DNA of 24,420 nt from a virus. Where the stretch lies: positions 1 through 24,420 of the IMG/VR virus record IMGVR_UViG_3300050821_014528; one strand, 5' to 3'. Below the pieces are notes generated by a model. That model searched no databases. It was not told the DNA's origin and saw only the letters and a list, made by a program, of their open reading frames with translations. The stretch's first letter is position 1, and each line of letters starts with the position of its first letter. The position numbers were made by a program, and so were the translations under genes. Positions 6,385 to 12,828 of the stretch are shown here, in pieces.

Positions 6385-9039
6385 ATGTATGAATTGCTCT
6401 CCGGGGATTCGCTCCCGCCGCGTGCGGAACTGACCCCGCTCCACGCCCGCACCTACCTGACCGAGATCGCGGCCGAGGAGATGCGTCGCAACCTGCGCAT
6501 CTATTGCCGGCGCAGTTGGCCGCAGTTGCAGCCGCAAGCGCTGCAATGGAATTGGCACCTGGATGCCATTTGCCTCCCGGGCGAAACGCTCATCACGACA
6601 GAAACGGGTCCGCTTCCCATCGGCTACATGGTCGAGTCCGGGTGGACCGGCAATGTCCTTAGTTATTGTCATGATCGTGGCCGAACGCAGTGGAAACCGA
6701 TCAAAACCCACATGCGGAGCGCGCCACAGCCGCTACTCAAAATCCACTTCGCTGATCGTGCGCCGCTGGAAATCACCGGCAATCATCCCGTCTTCGTTGA
6801 GGGCAAAGGCTATGTCCGCGCGGATTTACTCAAGAGTGGTCAGACCGTGCTTGCTGTGCGAAGAATGCGGCGTGACTTTCGTTCAAATCGGCTCGCACAC
6901 GAGGAGATTCTGCAGTCTGAAGTGCTTCGGACTGCACAAGATCAAGCCAGAAACCGTCACGTGTCCGACATGCGGAGGACGAAAGGCTTGGGGCGGTTCG
7001 ACGTGTCGAAGTTGCTGTTCCAAGCGAAGCCTGCGCGGCAAAGAAGTGCCGTGTGCCGAATGCAGCAAAGGCGTTTATATGACGCCCGGCAAGTGGGCCT
7101 GCTCGCCGCGGACCTACGGGGTCTTTTGCGGTCCTCTCTGCCAGAGCAAGTTCTTGAGCGGTCCGAAGAATCGGGCCTATATCGACGGGTCGAGCACCCT
7201 TCTTTATTCGGTCGAATTTCGACGGATGCGAGCGCAGGTAAAAGCGCGCGAGCAGGGACGCTGTTTCCTCTGCCTCATGATGCGGCGACGCATGGACGTG
7301 CACCACATCGATCGAGACCGCAGCAACAATGCCATCGCGAATCTAGTGTTTCTGTGCCGGCCCTGTCATCGGCGCCAGCACTGGCACAGCATCAAGAAGA
7401 TGGCGCGATTGGCCGCTGCGTTATCACTTCGATTGAGCACTCGCTACGGGTATGCGATGCCCTCTACAACCTCGAAGTTGCAGACAATCACAATTACTTT
7501 GCCGCTGGAATTCTAGTCCACAACTGCGATCACCTGGCCTACGTCACCATGGGAGAGATCCGCTTCCTGATGATCTCCATCGGTCCGCGCACCACAAAGA
7601 CGATGGTGTGCTCGGTGCAGTGGCCGACCTGGCATTGGCTGCACGTGCCAGGCGAACAGTTCCTGACCGCGAGCGTCGATGACCAGCTCGCCCGCGACTC
7701 CTCCATTCTCTCCCGCCGCTTGATCGAATCGCCCTGGTACCAGACGCAGTATCCGGGCCAGATCGAGCTCTTCGACGATGAGAACACCGCCGGCATGTAT
7801 AGGAACCGCAAGGGCGGCTACCGGATGATTGCGAGCGTACAAGGCCGTGTGACCGGCGTCGGCGGGACGATTCAACTCGCGGACGACCTGGTCGACGCCA
7901 AGAAAGTGCAAAGCGACGCCGTGCGGCACTCCACCTTGGCGTGGCACGACAATGCCTGGCGCTCGCGCGTCAATAACCCCGATCACGTCAAGAAGGTGTA
8001 CGTCGGGCAGCGCACGCACGAGGCCGACCCCTACGGCCACGTCTTGAGCCAGGAAGGTGATCGGTGGGTCCATTTGGTATTGCCTACGGAGTTCAACCCG
8101 CTCAAGCGCTGCGTGACTTACCTCAACAAGGGCGAAGGCGTCGCTCCAGGCGCCAAGCCGATATTCCAAGACCCGCGGCAGACGGAGCGGGAGATTCTGG
8201 ACCCCAAGCGCATGTCGGCGAAGACCGTCAACGCCGAGAAGCGGATTGTCTCCGAAGCCGCTTGGCAGGCGCAGTACAACCAGGACCCGATTGGCATGGG
8301 GGGCCTGATCCTTAAGCGTCACTGGTGGCGGCCGTGGGTGCAGCCCGAATGGCGCGCGAACGCCCGTGCCGAGCGGCCCATGCCGCGCTTCGACAAGATC
8401 TTGCAGATTTGGGACACCGCGCTCGGAGAAGAGGAACAGGACGATTTCTCAGCCTGCACCACCTGGGGCACGTTCACCTACACGGAACAGTACGTCGACA
8501 AGAAACTGCATCGCCCACCCGACTGGCCGAAGGACAAAGAGCGGCCGGTGCAAGGCGAGACGCGCGTCTGCGCCATGCTCTTGGATGCCGTCAAGGAACG
8601 CTATGCCTATCCCGACCTACGGCAGAAGGCGATCGACCTCTACAAGGACTTTGATCCGCACGAGATCTTGATCGAAAAGAAAGTGAGCGGCTTCGGCTTA
8701 GTGCAGGAACTGCGCAGGAAGCGATTACCAATCAAGGCCGTGAAACTCACCGGATCCTCGGGCCGGGGCGGCGGGGAGGGAGATTTAGTTGCTCGTGCGC
8801 ATGCGGCGTCGCTGATGCTCGAAAAAGGTTGTGTGTGGTACCCGGTCCGTCCCTTTGCCTATGCCGTGATCGACGAGTGTTCGGGGTTTCCCAATGCCGA
8901 TCACGACGACTACGTCTCGACCGTGGTCATCGCCTTGATGTATCTCAGACGCTATCATGACCTGCAACTGCCAGATGACGAGAAAGATGAGATCAGCCCG
9001 TGGGCGTGGAAGCGCCGGCCGCAGAAACGCTATGCGTGA
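6385..9039 (+). CDS. Terminase large subunit, intein-containing precursor
   Basis: 884 codons from ATG 6385, with GAGG upstream; TTG 6373 is an alternative. Residues 1-62 and 381-884 are the terminase exteins and residues 63-380 the intein. After splicing the protein would be 566 aa, a normal size. ATPase: WNWHLDAI/CDHLAYVTMGEI leads into a deviant Walker A, IGPRTTKT (residues 399-406; Lys405), and Walker B at TIQLADD (Asp500-Asp501). Nuclease: QIWDTA (Asp677), ILIEKK (Glu764) and the DHDDYVS cluster (Asp839-842) fit the RuvC-like fold. It cuts and pumps phage DNA into the prohead. The 3' end overlaps a minus-strand ORF by 10 bases. No stop interrupts the frame across the intein. Confidence 0.95.
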   Translation: MYELLSGDSLPPRAELTPLHARTYLTEIAAEEMRRNLRIYCRRSWPQLQPQALQWNWHLDAICLPGETLITTETGPLPIGYMVESGWTGNVLSYCHDRGRTQWKPIKTHMRSAPQPLLKIHFADRAPLEITGNHPVFVEGKGYVRADLLKSGQTVLAVRRMRRDFRSNRLAHEEILQSEVLRTAQDQARNRHVSDMRRTKGLGRFDVSKLLFQAKPARQRSAVCRMQQRRLYDARQVGLLAADLRGLLRSSLPEQVLERSEESGLYRRVEHPSLFGRISTDASAGKSARAGTLFPLPHDAATHGRAPHRSRPQQQCHRESSVSVPALSSAPALAQHQEDGAIGRCVITSIEHSLRVCDALYNLEVADNHNYFAAGILVHNCDHLAYVTMGEIRFLMISIGPRTTKTMVCSVQWPTWHWLHVPGEQFLTASVDDQLARDSSILSRRLIESPWYQTQYPGQIELFDDENTAGMYRNRKGGYRMIASVQGRVTGVGGTIQLADDLVDAKKVQSDAVRHSTLAWHDNAWRSRVNNPDHVKKVYVGQRTHEADPYGHVLSQEGDRWVHLVLPTEFNPLKRCVTYLNKGEGVAPGAKPIFQDPRQTEREILDPKRMSAKTVNAEKRIVSEAAWQAQYNQDPIGMGGLILKRHWWRPWVQPEWRANARAERPMPRFDKILQIWDTALGEEEQDDFSACTTWGTFTYTEQYVDKKLHRPPDWPKDKERPVQGETRVCAMLLDAVKERYAYPDLRQKAIDLYKDFDPHEILIEKKVSGFGLVQELRRKRLPIKAVKLTGSSGRGGGEGDLVARAHAASLMLEKGCVWYPVRPFAYAVIDECSGFPNADHDDYVSTVVIALMYLRRYHDLQLPDDEKDEISPWAWKRRPQKRYA
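6571..7524 (+). other. Intein inserted before the terminase Walker A loop
   Basis: 318 codons in frame with terminase. Block A starts at Cys (CLPGETLITTETGPLPIGYM). Block B holds ITGNHPVF with its histidine at intein position 72. Blocks F and G are LYNLEVADNHNYFAAGILVHN, giving the penultimate His and final Asn, and the +1 extein residue is Cys (7525-7527). All residues expected for class 1 cis-splicing are present. Between block B (ends about 6850) and the C-terminal splicing part (resumes about 7420) this frame encodes ~190 Arg-rich residues with no family resemblance, because the endonuclease there is written in the +1 frame. Splicing probably still works, with that segment as a passenger loop. 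Confidence 0.92.
6812..7516 (+). CDS. Zinc-finger HNH homing endonuclease nested out of frame in the intein
   Basis: 234 aa in the +1 frame relative to terminase and intein. ATG 6812 is chosen because GAGGG lies 8 nt upstream; the frame is open back to 6563 but that part is shadow. Residues 13-110 carry repeated Cys pairs (CEEC at 16-19, CSLKC, CPTC at 51-54, CRSCC, CAEC at 81-84, CGPLC) suggesting several zinc sites. Residues ~133-190 are the HNH domain: GRCFLC, then VHHID (His164-His165), Asn173/Asn177, and FLCRPCHRRQH (Cys182, Cys185, His186, His190). Catalytic and zinc residues look intact. It would cut an intein-less terminase gene to promote homing. The TAG stop (7514-7516) is 8 bases before the intein end. 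Confidence 0.85.
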   Translation: MSARIYSRVVRPCLLCEECGVTFVQIGSHTRRFCSLKCFGLHKIKPETVTCPTCGGRKAWGGSTCRSCCSKRSLRGKEVPCAECSKGVYMTPGKWACSPRTYGVFCGPLCQSKFLSGPKNRAYIDGSSTLLYSVEFRRMRAQVKAREQGRCFLCLMMRRRMDVHHIDRDRSNNAIANLVFLCRPCHRRQHWHSIKKMARLAAALSLRLSTRYGYAMPSTTSKLQTITITLPLEF

Positions 9040-9236
9040 CTTGCGAGCAGGCGAAAGCGGCGGACCGCCCGGCGTCGCGGCATGGGTCGGCGCAGGCCGC
9101 ACAGGCCCATCCAGAAGCGCGCTTCGGCGTGCAGCACCTCGTCCGCAATCGACTCGACCGTGTCGGAGGCGCTCAAGCGCCCCAAGGCCTCGTCGTTGTG
9201 ACGCAGTTCGATCAAATAGGTGGGAACCGTCTTCAT
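9030..9236 (-). CDS. Lone antisense-strand small basic protein
   Basis: 68 aa from ATG 9236. The start of the protein is ordinary (MKTVPTYLIELRHNDEALGR), with a helical middle and a very basic C-terminus (RRPMPRRRAVRRFRLL). No Shine-Dalgarno is visible. Instead a TATACT -10-like hexamer (complement of 9245-9250) sits where transcription would begin about at the ATG, so a leaderless message is possible. It overlaps the terminase stop by 10 bases tail-to-tail. No family recognised. Confidence 0.5.
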   Translation of the reverse strand: MKTVPTYLIELRHNDEALGRLSASDTVESIADEVLHAEARFWMGLCGLRRPMPRRRAVRRFRLLASHA

Positions 9237-9338
9237 GGCACTGCAGTATAGCCCATGAGGCAATGACTGACATTCTTGGGGTGCGCTAGCGTACTCAAAC
9301 TTTATCCTGTCACGCGCTTCCTGTAGGGTATCCGCCCC

Positions 9339-9878
9339 ATGTCCGACCATCGAATCACGGAATTGGAGCACCGCCTGCGCCGTCTGGAGGAGCGCGTGGC
9401 CGAGGTTGCCGATGGCCTCGATAGCCTGATCGTCGAATTGAACGGCGACTTGGTCGAGGACGAAGAGGACGACACCGATTCACCCCCCGCCGCCCCGACG
9501 CTGTCGGGCACCTTTACCCTTGTAGGAGATTCCATGAACGCCATTCTCGTTGCCACCTTACCCGGGACCCGCCAAGACAATACCGCCTTGCCGCCGACCG
9601 CCATCGCCTCGATCACCTACCAGAAGACCTCGCTCACGGGTTCTCCGCCCGCGCCCGGGCCCCTGCAGAGCCTGCAGACCAACAAGGCCTCAGGGACGCC
9701 CGCGCAGCTCCAGCCCGCCGACTTGACCTTCACGGACGCCGCAGCCGCCCCTGGCGATGACTACACCTGCTTTGTGACCGATACGCTGGGGCACATCGGC
9801 AAGGCGTCCAACGACCAGGTGGCCCCGGCGAGCGCCTCGCCGCCCGGCGCGCCCACCCTGACGGCGACCTTTGCCTGA
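9339..9878 (+). CDS. Coiled-coil plus Ig-like domain protein
   Basis: 179 aa from ATG 9339, with AGGGT upstream. Residues 1-35 form a clean coiled coil (RITELEHRLRRLEERVAEVA), and residues 36-50 are an acidic linker (EDEEDDTDSPP). Residues ~51-165 look like an immunoglobulin-type beta-sandwich (PTLSGTFTLVGD ... DYTCFVTDTLGHIGKASN). The final residues PGAPTLTATFA repeat the domain entry PAAPTLSGTF, as though a second copy were cut short. Such proteins decorate virions or bind surfaces; trimerisation by the coiled coil is likely. It is the last gene before the intrinsic terminator, so it belongs to the late transcript or is its own unit. Confidence 0.7.
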   Translation: MSDHRITELEHRLRRLEERVAEVADGLDSLIVELNGDLVEDEEDDTDSPPAAPTLSGTFTLVGDSMNAILVATLPGTRQDNTALPPTAIASITYQKTSLTGSPPAPGPLQSLQTNKASGTPAQLQPADLTFTDAAAAPGDDYTCFVTDTLGHIGKASNDQVAPASASPPGAPTLTATFA

Positions 9879-9923
9879 ATAAGGGAGTAGACTAGCCGCT
9901 CGTCTGATTCGCTGTACGAACCT

Positions 9924-9953
9924 GCCGCCTCAACTCCCTGAGGCGGCTTTTTT
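9924..9953 (+). terminator. Intrinsic terminator of the rightward late operon
   Basis: A perfect 9-bp inverted repeat, GCCGCCTCA (9924-9932) and TGAGGCGGC (9939-9947), encloses a 6-base loop and is followed by six T (9948-9953). This is a strong rho-independent terminator on the + strand. On the minus strand no T-run follows, so it acts in one direction. It separates the converging transcripts; the T-run touches the Thg1-like stop codon. Confidence 0.92.
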
Positions 9954-10770
9954 ATTTCGCTGCGGCATCAGAAGGTGTCGAACCCTCGAAAATAACAGCC
10001 TCTCGATTCGTCACACTGGCGAAAGGCGGCATCTCGATAGGTTCGTATTGGCTGCGCTCCACCAATAGGCCAGGATTGGCGCGCGCCTCATGCTTCTCCG
10101 GTAGCCGCTCCAATTCCTCGGCGCTGAACGGCTTTGTGACTGTGCGACGCTGGACGTAGGTACCGCGTTTGAAGAAGGCTGGGTAGTCGTTCCAGTTGAC
10201 CCCTTTGGCGTGCAGCATGTCGTGCTTGTCGCGACCGTTCTTGCCGTGCAGTTCCTTGTGGCTGTAATACTCGCTCGCGGCCATCGTCAGACTGTTCTTC
10301 GTAGCGTCCCATTCGCGCCACAGAAAGACATTGGCGCCCTCGGTGCGGTTTGGTACCGACCATACCCGAGCGTCGAACGTGGGCAGCCTGTGCGCGTAAT
10401 CCGGCATCGCCACGACAATGTACCGATAGAAATTCAATGTAGCCATGGCGCCGAGCTGTGAGGCCATCTTGAGCACGCGGCCGTCAAACCATATCTGGCT
10501 CTTGGGGTCCGTCGAGTGCCATGCCAAGGTGATCTCATCGCTCTGCGTATAGCCCATGCATGCGTTGGTCTCTTTGACCAGGAACACCGTGGTATCGATC
10601 ATGGCTTCCGCCATCGTCGGGTCATATGGGCGCCGCATGCCCTTCGTGAACGAACTGAAGCAGCGGCCGTCAATGCGGGCAAAGACCGGCAACAAAGGCA
10701 TAAGCCGGCGCCCAGCCTCGGCGTTCTCGTAGACCTTCATTCGGTCGCCAAGTTCGTCAGTTTGGCTCAT
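9952..10770 (-). CDS. Thg1-like 3'-5' nucleotidyltransferase (tRNA-His guanylyltransferase family)
   Basis: 272 aa, about the length of Thg1. Family members add nucleotides 3'-to-5', either G-1 on tRNA-His or repair of truncated tRNA 5' ends (Thg1-like proteins). Visible motifs: FARIDGRCFSSFT (metal-binding Asp34 region), RPYDPTMAEAM, GYTQSDEITL with Asp78-Glu79, WREWDATKNS (Arg152, Asp155, Asn159), YYSHKELHGK, and FKRGTYVQRR. It is the last gene of the minus-strand array, coupled by ATGA to its upstream neighbour. No tRNA gene is visible in the window, so it probably acts on host tRNAs or on a tRNA elsewhere in the phage; repair of tRNAs damaged by host defences is a speculation. Confidence 0.9.
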   Translation of the reverse strand: MSQTDELGDRMKVYENAEAGRRLMPLLPVFARIDGRCFSSFTKGMRRPYDPTMAEAMIDTTVFLVKETNACMGYTQSDEITLAWHSTDPKSQIWFDGRVLKMASQLGAMATLNFYRYIVVAMPDYAHRLPTFDARVWSVPNRTEGANVFLWREWDATKNSLTMAASEYYSHKELHGKNGRDKHDMLHAKGVNWNDYPAFFKRGTYVQRRTVTKPFSAEELERLPEKHEARANPGLLVERSQYEPIEMPPFASVTNREAVIFEGSTPSDAAAK

Positions 10771-11063
10771 GACTCTGCTTTTCCGCTGTCCGTAGAACGT
10801 CGAGCCTTTTCCTCGGTCAACGCCTTGATGACCGCCGTCATTGCCTCCACATCCTGTGGCGTCAGCTTCGCGCGATAGGCGGCCATCTCCCTGTTGAGTC
10901 GCTCAATCTCGGCAGCGCCTTCCTCTAGTAGCCGAGTCGGACACAATTCATTGTGATACCGAATCTCCGGAGTCTTTGTATTGCAGTTGCAGCTCGCCAC
11001 GACGCCGAGACGCAGCCGAAGGGCGATATCCATAAGCGAGACCCTTTCGTCGTCGATCATCAT
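10767..11063 (-). CDS. Hypothetical helical protein
   Basis: 98 aa from ATG 11063 (AGAGGG upstream). The N-terminus includes a small Cys pair (VVASCNCNTKTPEIRYHNELC), and residues 45-90 are a long helix (EEGAAEIERLNREMAAYRAK, then AVIKALTEEKARR), probably a coiled coil. ATGA junctions on both sides tie it to the Thg1-like gene and to the Cys-rich gene upstream. Its direct coupling to Thg1 makes a partner role possible but unproven. Confidence 0.72.
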   Translation of the reverse strand: MMIDDERVSLMDIALRLRLGVVASCNCNTKTPEIRYHNELCPTRLLEEGAAEIERLNREMAAYRAKLTPQDVEAMTAVIKALTEEKARRSTDSGKAES

Positions 11064-11245
11064 GTGTGCTTTCCCTCTCCGCTGCACTCGAAGCTTGTGG
11101 GACTAGAGACATTGCTGAAATAGACTTGCGGCGCTGATCGCAGGAAAGGGCACATTCCCTTCGCCGGATCGTACAGCCAGCAGTCGAGACAGCCGCCCTC
11201 GGCATGGATTGAAAAGCAATCTTCATCGAGATCGGTGCAGGTCAT
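11060..11245 (-). CDS. Small cysteine-rich protein
   Basis: 61 aa with ATGA overlaps at both ends. Six Cys residues and one His (MTCTDLDEDCFSIHAEGGCL, DCWLYDPAKGMCPF, FECSGEG) suggest a small zinc-binding fold. Acidic overall. No family recognised. Confidence 0.65.
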   Translation of the reverse strand: MTCTDLDEDCFSIHAEGGCLDCWLYDPAKGMCPFLRSAPQVYFSNVSSPTSFECSGEGKHT

Positions 11246-11508
11246 GGCTTCGCCTCTCCATCGGTAACAAAGCCGGGACGCAGCGCCAGCACTGCGCGGG
11301 TGCGGTCCTCTCGGCGGATATCAGTCTCTTGTTCTTTCCGCGCATCACTGCCGGGTGACCCTTCGGGCTTGGCGCGGAAGGCCGGAAATTCCGCCATGTA
11401 CTCGGTGAGCAGCTCGCGCATCTCCTCGATCACATCGATGTCCGACTTCGGCCCGCGCAGATCGGCCAGTACGGCTTTCAACTCGGCGTCCGTCCTAGAT
11501 CTACGCAC
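11242..11508 (-). CDS. Hypothetical phage protein
   Basis: 88 aa; the end is coupled to the Cys-rich gene by ATGA and the start overlaps the upstream gene by 8 bases. The first 50 residues are helical (DAELKAVLADLRGPKSDIDV, EEMRELLTEYMAEFPAFRA); the rest is charged and probably disordered (RKEQETDIRREDRTRAVLAL). No motif gives a function. Confidence 0.65.
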   Translation of the reverse strand: MRRSRTDAELKAVLADLRGPKSDIDVIEEMRELLTEYMAEFPAFRAKPEGSPGSDARKEQETDIRREDRTRAVLALRPGFVTDGEAKP

Positions 11509-11770
11509 CGGGCTTCCCTTCTGTGTCGGGAGTGGCCAGAATGTCGGCTAGGCCGCAATCGCATTTGATCGTACATTGCGGATAGTGATGATGTGCCCCA
11601 TATTTACGTAGCGCGGCCTCTAACTTCCTACATCGCTCATCGAGTGCCAGATAGTCCTCGCACCATTCGTCCCAACCTTTGCGGAGCGCTCTGATTTCGA
11701 TATCGAGATTATGCGGGCCTTCGTGGAGCAAGCGCCCCACTTGGAAAATTCCTTCTGGTAAATTGCTCAC
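11501..11770 (-). CDS. Hypothetical protein with C-terminal Cys/His cluster
   Basis: 89 aa from GTG 11770, which overlaps the upstream stop (GTGA). The middle is a helical charged segment (IRALRKGWDEWCEDYLALDE, CRKLEAALRKYG). The tail has GAHHHYPQCTIKCDCGLAD, a His/Cys cluster that could bind zinc. That His-rich/CxxxCxC arrangement recalls other short phage early proteins, but I cannot name the family. Confidence 0.65.
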   Translation of the reverse strand: MSNLPEGIFQVGRLLHEGPHNLDIEIRALRKGWDEWCEDYLALDERCRKLEAALRKYGAHHHYPQCTIKCDCGLADILATPDTEGKPGA

Positions 11771-11934
11771 GGTTTAGCCTCTGTTTCAAAAGGAGCCCGT
11801 AAGGCGGGCCAATCCCCGGCGCTAATTTTCTCCGGCCGCCGCCGCAGTTTTCGCGGACGTTTGGGGCGACTGCCCGACGCTACCCGCTCGAAGGTCATAT
11901 GCCAGACCCAGATTGCGGCTCTGTACGCGCTCAC
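11767..11934 (-). CDS. Short basic hypothetical protein
   Basis: 55 aa from GTG 11934, with AGAGGG upstream (9-nt spacer); ATG 11898 would give 43 aa. The C-terminal half is strongly basic (SGSRPKRPRKLRRRPEK) and then reads ISAGDWPALRAP. The GTGA junction with the next gene and the good ribosome-binding site support translation. It fills the only gap between its neighbours. Nucleic-acid binding is possible from charge alone. Confidence 0.5.
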   Translation of the reverse strand: MSAYRAAIWVWHMTFERVASGSRPKRPRKLRRRPEKISAGDWPALRAPFETEAKP

Positions 11935-11955
11935 TTCGGTTGTCCCTCTGGTTTA

Positions 11956-12192
11956 TCAGCGAACGGTGTAGGTACGTGCCAACGTGGACAGCGAGTCCAA
12001 GATCGTCTTGACGACGTACTGGGGTTGTTTCGAGTCGTGCGCCACCAGCACCACAATGGCTTTCTGGTTGAGCCCGCTGGCTGCTAAGGCTCGCGCGGCC
12101 TTCCCGATATCCACGATGGCCTGAGCCAGCACCTTCGTCTCCACGGGCTTTTCGGAGTCTTGCTCAACCTTGAGCGGTTTTGGTTTTGTCAT
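11956..12192 (-). CDS. Hypothetical phage protein
   Basis: 78 aa with a basic start (MTKPKPLKVEQDSEKPVETK), then an alpha/beta stretch (AQAIVDIGKAARALAASG, QKAIVVLVAHDSKQPQYVVK). The segment VVLVAHDSKQP sits where a small compact domain would have its central strand. ATGA with the upstream gene; 21 bases before the next downstream start. Function unknown. Confidence 0.65.
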   Translation of the reverse strand: MTKPKPLKVEQDSEKPVETKVLAQAIVDIGKAARALAASGLNQKAIVVLVAHDSKQPQYVVKTILDSLSTLARTYTVR

Positions 12193-12440
12193 TTCGGATC
12201 TCCTTGTGGATTGCCATGTAAGCGTGCCAATTCAGCGTCGACCGCTTCGCTCGCCTCACGATGCGCGACTTCAGCGCGATGCAGTTCCTCGTTCGCTTTC
12301 TTCAATTGATACGCCGCCTCGCTCAGGCGGATATCGAGCCTTCGCAGATCGGTGATCAATGCAGGCGGCTTAGGTTCTTCGCATCGCGCCGACAGCGTGT
12401 GTTTGCCGCCCTTGTAGGCACCGCAATAGCAGATGCTCAC
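12189..12440 (-). CDS. Hypothetical coiled-coil protein with N-terminal Cys motif
   Basis: 83 aa from GTG 12440, chosen because it makes a GTGA junction with the upstream stop; the longer frame from 12494 overlaps that gene. It starts VSICYCGAYKGGKHTLSARC, a Cys/His cluster, then a long helix (LITDLRRLDIRLSEAAYQLK, ANEELHRAEVAHREASEAVD), a probable coiled coil. Function unknown. Confidence 0.62.
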   Translation of the reverse strand: MSICYCGAYKGGKHTLSARCEEPKPPALITDLRRLDIRLSEAAYQLKKANEELHRAEVAHREASEAVDAELARLHGNPQGDPK

Positions 12441-12622
12441 GGCTCCACTCCGGTTTTGGGAGTATTGCGGTTTGCGCCGGCCCCTTCTCGCCACATCTCG
12501 CGGGCAAACTTGTACATGCGTTTACGATCGATCGTTGCGACGGGCAGGTAAAGTGTGCCGCCCCAATATTCCCAGGCTTCGCGCACTGCGGCGTCAGAGA
12601 TTCCTCGTTTGCGCCTAATCAC
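12437..12622 (-). CDS. Small basic hypothetical protein
   Basis: 61 aa from GTG 12622, which overlaps the upstream stop. The sequence is basic and aromatic (VIRRKRGISDAAVREAWEYW, TIDRKRMYKFAREMWREGAG). An HTH-like pattern (GISDAAVREAWEYWGG) is possible but too short to be sure. GTGA junctions on both sides. Confidence 0.62.
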   Translation of the reverse strand: MIRRKRGISDAAVREAWEYWGGTLYLPVATIDRKRMYKFAREMWREGAGANRNTPKTGVEP

Positions 12623-12828
12623 GGCTCACCTGTGGGTTTGGCAGTTAAGTATTTGAGGCGGCAAGTATCTAGGTGAGGCATCCCCTCAGGTGCCTCGCAC
12701 GTGCAAAGCGCTCGTAAAGTTTCGCGAAGATTTTGCCACGCCAGGTTGCATACGCGGCAGCGCTCGTCCATCACGTGCGGTTGGAACGCCTCAACCATCG
12801 CTTGGGCAGCTTCTGCAAGCGATTTCAT
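12619..12828 (-). CDS. Small cysteine-rich protein
   Basis: 69 aa from ATG 12828. After a helix (MKSLAEAAQAMVEAFQPHVM) come CRVCNLAW, LCTCEAP and HLDTCRL: five Cys plus His spaced as two possible zinc half-sites. ATGA upstream, GTGA downstream. Another member of the set of short Cys-rich early proteins in this array; no family named. Confidence 0.63.
   Translation of the reverse strand: MKSLAEAAQAMVEAFQPHVMDERCRVCNLAWQNLRETLRALCTCEAPEGMPHLDTCRLKYLTAKPTGEP

Noticed and set aside
6563-6811. Upstream start for the nested HNH gene
   Set aside because: This part is out-of-frame reading of intein blocks A and B; no family resemblance and no ribosome-binding site.
7513-8322. 269-codon open frame on the minus strand
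   Set aside because: Antisense of the terminase ATPase domain; no recognisable domain.
9952-10770. A tRNA gene near the Thg1-like gene
   Set aside because: No cloverleaf or T-loop GTTCRANYC arrangement was found there or elsewhere in the window.
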